6,766 nt of DNA from an uncultured Pseudomonadota bacterium (GTDB taxonomy: Bacteria > Pseudomonadota > Gammaproteobacteria > Burkholderiales > Burkholderiaceae), in assembly GCA_946480245.1 (NCBI GenBank), contig CAMLIZ010000200.1, positions 1-6,766 of the forward strand, in the 5' to 3' direction. The position numbers and the translations under genes were made by a program. Of this stretch, positions 1 through 5,600 are shown in pieces; the stretch's first letter is position 1, and each line of letters begins with the position of its first letter. The notes under the pieces are model-generated. The model had not been told where the DNA came from and did no database searches. It was given only the letters and a program-made list of their open reading frames with translations.

Positions 1-355
1 GCGGCAGCCACAGTGCGTGCGCGGGCAGCCACTCGGCCCAGTCGGCACGCAAGGCTTCTGGCAAGGCGTCGACCACCACCTCGGCCGCCTCGGGCTGCTC
101 GCGCATCAGGTGCCGGCACACCCCTGCCAGCCACTGCACGTAGGGCGCGTTCGGGTCGGGCTGCGGCAGGCCGGACACCGCGGCCACCTGCCCCGGCCCT
201 GCCACGCTCCACAGCGCGGCCTGCCGATAGCGCACGAGCTGCAGCGTCTCGTTGACGATCACGAACTGCAGCGACAGCGGCGTGCTCGCGGCGCGCGCGC
301 GGCGTTGCAGCTGCAGCAGGCTCAGCAGCGGCGCCGACGGATCAGGCCCATTCAT
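1..355 (-). CDS. Partial GAF-like N-terminal protein of the export operon (5' part; runs off left edge)
   Basis: Seen: an ATG at 355-353 opens a frame that stays open to the left edge, giving 118 residues and no stop. It starts 9 bp after the stop of the adaptor gene, preceded by only a weak purine-rich stretch (AAGTAGG), so it may depend on translation of the gene before it. The protein begins MNGPDPSAPLLSLLQLQRRA and has no signal peptide or membrane segment in the visible part. Residues about 10-50 (LLQLQRRAR, then FVIVNETLQLVRYRQAALW) resemble the first helix and strand of GAF domains. Known: from memory, proteins with this start in similar adhesin/TolC/adaptor loci continue into a membrane segment and an HlyD-like periplasmic region. 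Inference: a cytoplasmic sensor or regulatory domain attached to a second inner-membrane adaptor. The remainder is outside the window, so a free-standing GAF regulator is also possible. The coding call is strong; the function is moderate. Confidence 0.75.
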   Translation of the reverse strand, partial: MNGPDPSAPLLSLLQLQRRARAASTPLSLQFVIVNETLQLVRYRQAALWSVAGPGQVAAVSGLPQPDPNAPYVQWLAGVCRHLMREQPEAAEVVVDALPEALRADWAEWLPAHALWLP

Positions 356-364
356 CGCGACAGC

Positions 365-1120
365 CTACTTGCGCTGCGGAAACACCGCCCAGCCGCTCAT
401 GCCGGGCAGCAGGCCCGCCTGGTGGCCATCCACCACGCCGAACACCGCCACCGTCTGGCTCACCGGGTCGATCTGCGCGCCCAGGCGCTGCACCTTGGCC
501 GGATAGCTCTTGCCCAGTTCCTCCACGTCAACGGTGAATGCGCTGCCCGGCTTCAGCCAGGCCAGCCATTTGGACGGCACGATCATCTGCAGCTCGAGTT
601 GCCCGGTCTCCAGGATGTCCAGCAGCGGGTTGCCCGGCGTCACGTATTGATGGGCAGCCACGTGGCGCCTGGCCACGCGGCCGGCGAAAGGCGCCGTGAT
701 GCTGCAGCGGCCCACCAGCAGCCGCGCGCTGGCCGCCTCGGCCTGCGCCTCCTTCAGCTTGGCCTGCGCCTGCTGCACCTCGAACTTGCCGATCGAGTTG
801 AGCTCGGCCATGCGCTGGTCGGACTGCAGCACCGCATTCGCCGCCTCCACCGCGGCGTCGGCCTTGTGCTGCTGGCTCTGGTAGAGCGAGCAATCAAAGC
901 CCACCAGCAGCTGCCCTGCCCGAAACGCGTCACCCTCGCGCAGCGGCAGGCTCGCGATGCGGGCGGGGATCTCCGCCGACAGCGTGACGGCATTGCGCGC
1001 GCTCAGCTGCGTGCGGATGCGGCCGTCCTTGTCGGCGACCAGGCTGGTGGTCTGCGCCATCGACGCGGCGCTGAAGGCAAGTGCGAAAAGCGCAAGAACC
1101 GGCCCGACGCATCGGGTCAT
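365..1120 (-). CDS. Periplasmic adaptor (HlyD/RND membrane-fusion protein family), short form
   Basis: A 251-residue protein. The start is the ATG at 1120-1118, not the in-frame start 11 codons upstream, because it has a strong Shine-Dalgarno (GGAGGT) 5 bases before it and opens directly into a signal peptide. The signal has a hydrophobic core at residues 6-20 and a likely cut after SMA (residue 22). Domains: first lipoyl half-motif about 42-77 (VTLSAEIPARIASLPLREGD), alpha-helical hairpin about 78-136, second lipoyl half about 140-170 (ITAPFAGRVARR), then a beta-barrel region to the end with IDPVSQTVAVFG and LPGMSG, typical of RND-type adaptors. At 251 residues it is shorter than the usual 350-400, with a short hairpin and little after the barrel. 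Known role of the family: bridging an inner-membrane transporter to a TolC-type channel. It overlaps the tolC-like stop by 4 bases and is probably its partner. Cys77 and Cys139 flank the hairpin and could pair. Family call is firm; substrate (the upstream adhesin) is inferred from position. Confidence 0.92.
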   Translation of the reverse strand: MTRCVGPVLALFALAFSAASMAQTTSLVADKDGRIRTQLSARNAVTLSAEIPARIASLPLREGDAFRAGQLLVGFDCSLYQSQQHKADAAVEAANAVLQSDQRMAELNSIGKFEVQQAQAKLKEAQAEAASARLLVGRCSITAPFAGRVARRHVAAHQYVTPGNPLLDILETGQLELQMIVPSKWLAWLKPGSAFTVDVEELGKSYPAKVQRLGAQIDPVSQTVAVFGVVDGHQAGLLPGMSGWAVFPQRK

Positions 1121-2628
1121 GCACCACCTCCGGGGTTCACGGTCTTGGACCAATTTTGTTCGGAGGCGCGCACCGCCTCGCTCAGCGTCTTCAGGTCATG
1201 CGCGGGCACCGAATCGGGCAGCGGGTCCAGCCCGAGCGTGGCGATCAGCTGGCCATAGGCGCCCTGCAGCGCGCCGTAGTTCTGGTACAGCCGCAGCTCC
1301 GACATCATGGCCGACGCGGCGGCGCGAATCTCCTCGAGCTTGCCCTGCGCATTGGCGCTGGCCGCGTTGTGCGTGTAGTGCAGGATGCGCTGCTCCACCG
1401 TGTTCAGCTGCTCGGTGAGCTCGTACTGCCGCACGCGGCCCATGTAGTCGATCTGAGCCACATGCACCTGCGTGAGCACGGCCATGTTGAGTGCCAGCCG
1501 CTGCTGCTTGGCCACGTCGAGCTGGGCCTGCGCGAGGCCGCGGATGGTGCCGGCGTTGAGCAGGTTGAACAGGTTCCAGCTCACGCGCAGCCCGGCGTCG
1601 CCCCATTGCTGGTGCACGAGGAAGCTGTTGCTGTCGTAGTGGCCGCCGAAATCCAGCTCCACGCCGGGCAGCAGCCGCGCCAGCGCCTTGCGCGTTTCGA
1701 GCACGCCGATGCGCTCGTTGTACTGCGCCTCCACCAGCTCGGGGCGGCGCAGCAGTGCCGCTTCTTCCATCTGCGCCATCGGCAGGCTCACGTGCGGCGC
1801 CGGCAGCGAGCCGGTGACCGCCACCGTGTAGGGCTGGCCGGGTTCCAGGTTCATGATCGACGCCAGGCGCGGCTTGGCCTGCGCCAGCTCGTCACGCACG
1901 GCTTCGAGCTGGCGCACGATGTCGATGAGTTGGCGCTGGTAGGTCAGCGCCTCCAGCGGCGAGCGCAGCTTCTCGACCTCGACCTTGCGCGAATCCTCCA
2001 GCGCCTGCCGCGCCTGCTGCAGCACCGGTTCGATCTTGCCTTCGAGCAGCTGCGCACCGGCGGCCTGCCACCAGGCCTGGCGCGTCTGCTGCATCAGCAG
2101 GTGCAGCACCTTGCGGCGCCGCTCCTCGGCCACCAGCACGCGGTCGGCCTGCTGGCGCGCGTTGTAGTAGCTGACGCCGAAGTCGAGCACGTTCCAGCTC
2201 AGCGCCAGGTCGCCGGTGGTGCGCTCGCGGTCGGTGGAGGTGGAAGGCTCCAGCGACTGCTGGCCGCTGAGGATGCTGCGCGAGGACGAGGCGAGCTCGT
2301 TGTCGCGCCAGCTGTAGCCGGCCGACAGCGCCAGCTTGGGCAGCAGGTCGATGCGCGACAGGTCGAGCTGGCGCTCGGCCACCGCCGCTTCCATCAGCTT
2401 CAACCGGTGGTCGAGGTTGTACTTGATCGCGCGCGCCATCGCTTCTTCTAGCGTGATCGGCCCCTGCACCGGCTCCTGCTGCTGGCGCATGGCATCGCGG
2501 TCGGCCTGCACCGTGGCCTCGCGCTGCTCGGGGGTCAGCACGCGGGGCTGGATGGCACAGCCTGCCAGACCGGCGGCGATCAATGCGGCGAGCAGCGAGC
2601 GAGACGGGACGCGGGAGAAACGGTGCAT
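1117..2628 (-). CDS. TolC/OEP-family outer-membrane channel lipoprotein
   Basis: A 503-residue outer-membrane efflux protein, a normal length for the family. The chosen start (ATG 2628-2626) has an AGGAG Shine-Dalgarno and opens a lipoprotein signal peptide: basic MHRFSRVPSR, a hydrophobic core, and the lipobox LAGC with the lipidated Cys at residue 24. An in-frame start 39 codons upstream would lie inside the adhesin gene and hide the signal. Two OEP repeats are visible: the first about 57-255, opening ITLEEAMARAIKYNLD with the strand motif LALSWNVLDFG (141-151); the second about 285-468, with ALLRRPELVEAQ, LPGVELDFGGHYD and LRVSWNLFNLL (347-357). The long helices are rich in Gln, Ala and Glu, as expected for the periplasmic tunnel. 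Known role: trimeric outer-membrane exit duct for type I secretion or efflux. It sits 43 bp after a giant adhesin and overlaps the adaptor gene, so adhesin export is the likely job (inference). Drug efflux is less likely because no RND pump is adjacent in this window. Confidence 0.94.
   Translation of the reverse strand: MHRFSRVPSRSLLAALIAAGLAGCAIQPRVLTPEQREATVQADRDAMRQQQEPVQGPITLEEAMARAIKYNLDHRLKLMEAAVAERQLDLSRIDLLPKLALSAGYSWRDNELASSSRSILSGQQSLEPSTSTDRERTTGDLALSWNVLDFGVSYYNARQQADRVLVAEERRRKVLHLLMQQTRQAWWQAAGAQLLEGKIEPVLQQARQALEDSRKVEVEKLRSPLEALTYQRQLIDIVRQLEAVRDELAQAKPRLASIMNLEPGQPYTVAVTGSLPAPHVSLPMAQMEEAALLRRPELVEAQYNERIGVLETRKALARLLPGVELDFGGHYDSNSFLVHQQWGDAGLRVSWNLFNLLNAGTIRGLAQAQLDVAKQQRLALNMAVLTQVHVAQIDYMGRVRQYELTEQLNTVEQRILHYTHNAASANAQGKLEEIRAAASAMMSELRLYQNYGALQGAYGQLIATLGLDPLPDSVPAHDLKTLSEAVRASEQNWSKTVNPGGGA
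1124..1131 (-). promoter_or_regulatory. Shine-Dalgarno for the adaptor gene, inside the end of the tolC-like gene
   Basis: The minus strand reads GGAGGTGG here, 5 bases (counted from GGAGGT) ahead of the ATG at 1120. It lies within the last codons of the tolC-like gene, encoding part of its Pro-Gly-Gly-Gly-Ala end. Together with the ATGA stop/start overlap (1120-1117) it fixes the adaptor start and suggests translational coupling of the channel and adaptor. Confidence 0.85.
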
Positions 2629-2671
2629 GGGGGAGTGCTCCTGAAGTCGTTGTGGTCGTTGTGTGGTGGTT
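2629..2671 (-). other. 43-bp gap between adhesin and tolC-like genes, no terminator seen
   Basis: The gap reads CA-rich on the minus strand (repeated ACCAC and CAACGAC words) and ends in the tolC-like ribosome-binding site. It has no GC hairpin followed by a T run and no convincing -35/-10 pair. The adhesin and export genes are therefore most likely on one transcript. Confidence 0.7.
2638..2642 (-). promoter_or_regulatory. Shine-Dalgarno for the tolC-like gene
   Basis: The minus strand reads AGGAG here, 9 bases before the ATG at 2628. It decides the start in favour of the lipoprotein signal peptide. Confidence 0.8.
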
Positions 2672-5600
2672 TCAGCTCTGCAGCGAGGCGGCCTCGATGT
2701 GCCGGGCCAGCGCCTCGCGCTCGGCCTGCCGCGCCACACTGCCATGGCGGTCGAACTGGGCCGCGAGCCCGGGCCGGCCCGCAGGGCCCCCGGCCGGCGC
2801 CGGATCGCTGCCGTGCGGGTCGAACAGCGAGCTCTGCGGCTTGCCGGCGGCCTTGACCTGCAGCTCGATGTGCGAGGTCGCGCGGTTGCCCTTGCTGTCG
2901 CGCGCGATCACCTCGATCTGCAGCCGCTGGTTCACGCCCGCGGGCGGCTGGCCCGTGAGCGTGCCGGTGACCGGGTCGAACTTGAGCCACGCCGGCAGCG
3001 GCCGGCCGTTGGCCAGGCGCACCTCCACCGTGATCTGCTCGCCGCGCTCGCTGTGGGTGAAGGTGGACGGCGGCAGGCCGATGTTCACCGGCTGCCCGGC
3101 GCGCACCGAGAAGTCGCCGATGTCGGGCATCGCCTGCAGGCCCTGCGCAGCGCCCGTGCCCAACTCGATGAAGCTGGCATGGCCCTCGGCATGCGGCACC
3201 GCCGTTGCGTTGGCCGGCGCCAGCGCATCGTAGGTCAATGGCAGCACCGCGTCGGCCGGGCCGGTGGCGGTTTGCGCGACCGAGGGGCTGGTGATCGGCC
3301 GGATCGTCGGCACGTCGACCTGGTTGATCGGCTCGGCGGGGTTGAAGGTGATCGGCGGCGTCCAGGGCGCGGGCGCCGGTGCCGGCGCGGGCGTTGGTGC
3401 CGGCTCGGGTGCCGGCGGCGGCACCTGCACGACCGGCGGAGCGGGAGGCACCGGCACCAGCAGGTAGGCACCGCCATCGGCACCGCTGGCCAGTGCGTTG
3501 CCCGCGGCATCGACGATGCCGCTGCCGGCCGCGTTGAGCCGCAGTACCACTTCGCCGCTGCCGGCCAGGCCGCCCACGCGCACCTGGTAGCTGTGCGCGT
3601 CCACCGGCGTGACCGACAGCACCGCGCCGTTGGCGCTGCCGCTGCTGACGAGCGAGAAGTCGGCCGCATCGAGCCCCGATACCGCTTCCGAGAAGGTGAC
3701 GGCATAGCCCACCGACGACGCAGCCGTGGGCGACGCATCGAGGCGGGTGATGTCGGTGATCACCGGCGCGGTGGTGTCCACCACCACGCCCGCGCTGCTG
3801 GCCACACCGTTGAGCGTGAGCGCCATCGCGTTGCCGGCGGCGTCGCGCAGCGTGGCGCCCTGGGCCTGCAGGCCCGTGACCGCAATGCCGTCGGCGTCGT
3901 TGTCGCCGGCGTGCACGGTGTACTGGAACACGAGGGCGCTGCCGCCCGAGCCGGAGACGTAGTTGGCAAAGACCGTGCTGCCGCCGATATCCAGCGCCAG
4001 GCGCGGCGCGCCGCCGGCCGTGTCCACCGTCACCGCTTCGCTGGTGTTGACGGTGAAGCTGAGCACGTCACCGGCCTTGTAGTGGCCGTCTGCAGGCACC
4101 GACACGCCGGCGACGGCCGGATCGACCGCATCGACGAGCACCCCGCCGGTGGCGCCCACCCCTTGCAGCGCGGCAAGCGCGGCGTTGCCCGCCACATCAC
4201 GCACGCTGCCGCCGTTGCTGTCGATGCTGCTGCCCACCGTGACGCCGTTGCTGTCGAGCTCGCCGCTGGCCACGGTGAGCCGGAACGTCAGGCCCGAGGT
4301 GCCCGAGCCGGCGACGTAGTTGGCGAACACCGTGCCGCCGGTGTCCAGCGTGAGCGCGATGCGCGGCGTGCCGCTGGTGGTGCTGACCACCACCGCTTCG
4401 CTGAAGTTGACGGTGAAGTCGAGGGTCTGGCCGGCCACATAGGTGCCGTCGGCCGGCACGCCGACGCTGACCACTGCCGGTGCGTCGTGGTCCAGGCTGT
4501 AGGCCTCACCGGTAAGCCCGGCGGTGATCGCGTTGCCGGCCGTGTCGGCGATGCCGGTGCCGCTGGCGTTCAGGTCGAGCCGCAGCGTGCCGGTGCCGGC
4601 CACGCCATTGACCAGCACCGTGTAGGTGTGGGCGTCGACCTGCGTGACCGAGGCGATGCTGCCGCTGGCCGAGCCGGTGGCCGTGAGTGCGAAGTCGGCC
4701 GTGTCGACGCCGCTGACGTCCTCGCTGAAGCTCACGGTATAGCCGAGCGCCGCGGCATTGGTGGGGTTCGCATCGGCGCGCACGATGGCCGAAGCGCCCG
4801 GTGCGGTGGTGTCCACCTGCACGCCGGCGCTGCTGGCCACGCCGCCCAGCGTGAGCGCCATCGCGTTGCCGGCCGCATCGCGCAAGGTGCCGCCGTTGGA
4901 CTGCAAGCTGCTGATGGTGATCCCGTCGGCATCGGTGTCGCCCGGCTGCACCGTGTACTGGAACGTCAGCGCGGTGCTGCCCGAGCCGGAGACGTAGTTG
5001 GCAAAGGCGGTGCTGCCGCCGATGTCCAGCGCCAGGCGCGGCGTGCCGCCCGCCGTGTTCACGGTCACCGCCTCGCTCGTGTTGACGGTGAAGCTGAGCA
5101 GGTCGCCTGCCTTGTAGTGGCCATCCGCGGGCACCGACACGCTGGCCACGGCGGGGGCGACCGCATCGACGAGCACGCCGCCGGTGGCGCCCACGCTGTT
5201 CAGCGTCAGCGTCGCGTCGTTGCCGGCCGCGTCGCGCAGGCTGCCGCCATTGGCGGTGACCGTCGATCCCAGCGTGATGCCGTCGCTGTCGAGGTTGCCG
5301 TTGGCCACCGTGTAGCGGAACGTCAGCGCGCTGGTGCCCGAGCCGCTGAGGTAGCTGGCCTGCACCGTGCCGCCGGTGTCCAGCGTGAGCGCGATGGAGG
5401 GCGTGCCACCGGCGGTGTCGACGGTGACGGCCTCGCTGAAGTTGACGGTGAAGTCGAGGTTCTGGCCCGCCACGTAGGTGGCATTGGCCGGCACGCCCAC
5501 CGAGCTGACGGAGGGCGCCACCGCGTCCACCAGCACCGAGGCAGTGGAGGCCACGCTGTTGAGCGTGAGCGTGGCGCTGTTGCCCGCCGCGTCGCGCAGC

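Larger units (their letters stand above)
3449..5518 (-). repeat. Tandem duplication of a 1,035-bp A-B-C block
   Basis: Blocks 5518-4484 (A2-B2-C1) and 4483-3449 (A3-B3-C2) are each 345 codons. The phase holds at the base level: the plus-strand word agttggcaaa occurs at 3961 and 4996, exactly 1,035 apart, inside long matching stretches. B2 and B3 match at 54 of their first 60 residues. This indicates a segmental duplication rather than independent domain gain. Confidence 0.85.

Noticed and set aside
17..1258. 413-residue plus-strand open frame
   Set aside because: It lies antisense to the adaptor and its neighbours. It is rich in Arg, His, Gln and Leu with no recognisable domain, as expected opposite a GC-rich gene. 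The minus-strand frames have signal peptides, ribosome sites and family motifs.
1081..2451. 456-residue plus-strand open frame
   Set aside because: It is an antisense shadow of the tolC-like gene, with the same His/Arg/Gln/Leu-rich composition and no domain or ribosome site.
2626..2745. Upstream in-frame start for the tolC-like gene (39 extra residues)
   Set aside because: It would overlap the adhesin 3' end, bury the lipoprotein signal, and it lacks the AGGAG site that serves the ATG at 2628.
2770..2803. GC-rich inverted repeats (cgggccggcccg at 2770-2781 and nearby) as a terminator or attenuator between adhesin and channel genes
   Set aside because: They lie inside coding sequence for the Gly/Pro-rich tail and have no following T run. 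A weak mRNA hairpin is possible but not supported as a terminator.
3235..3738. 167-residue Arg/Pro/Ser-rich minus-strand frame within the adhesin
   Set aside because: It is out of frame with the clear Ig-like and Pro-rich coding sequence and consists of low-complexity Arg/Pro/Ser text. It is a frame shadow of the GC-rich gene.
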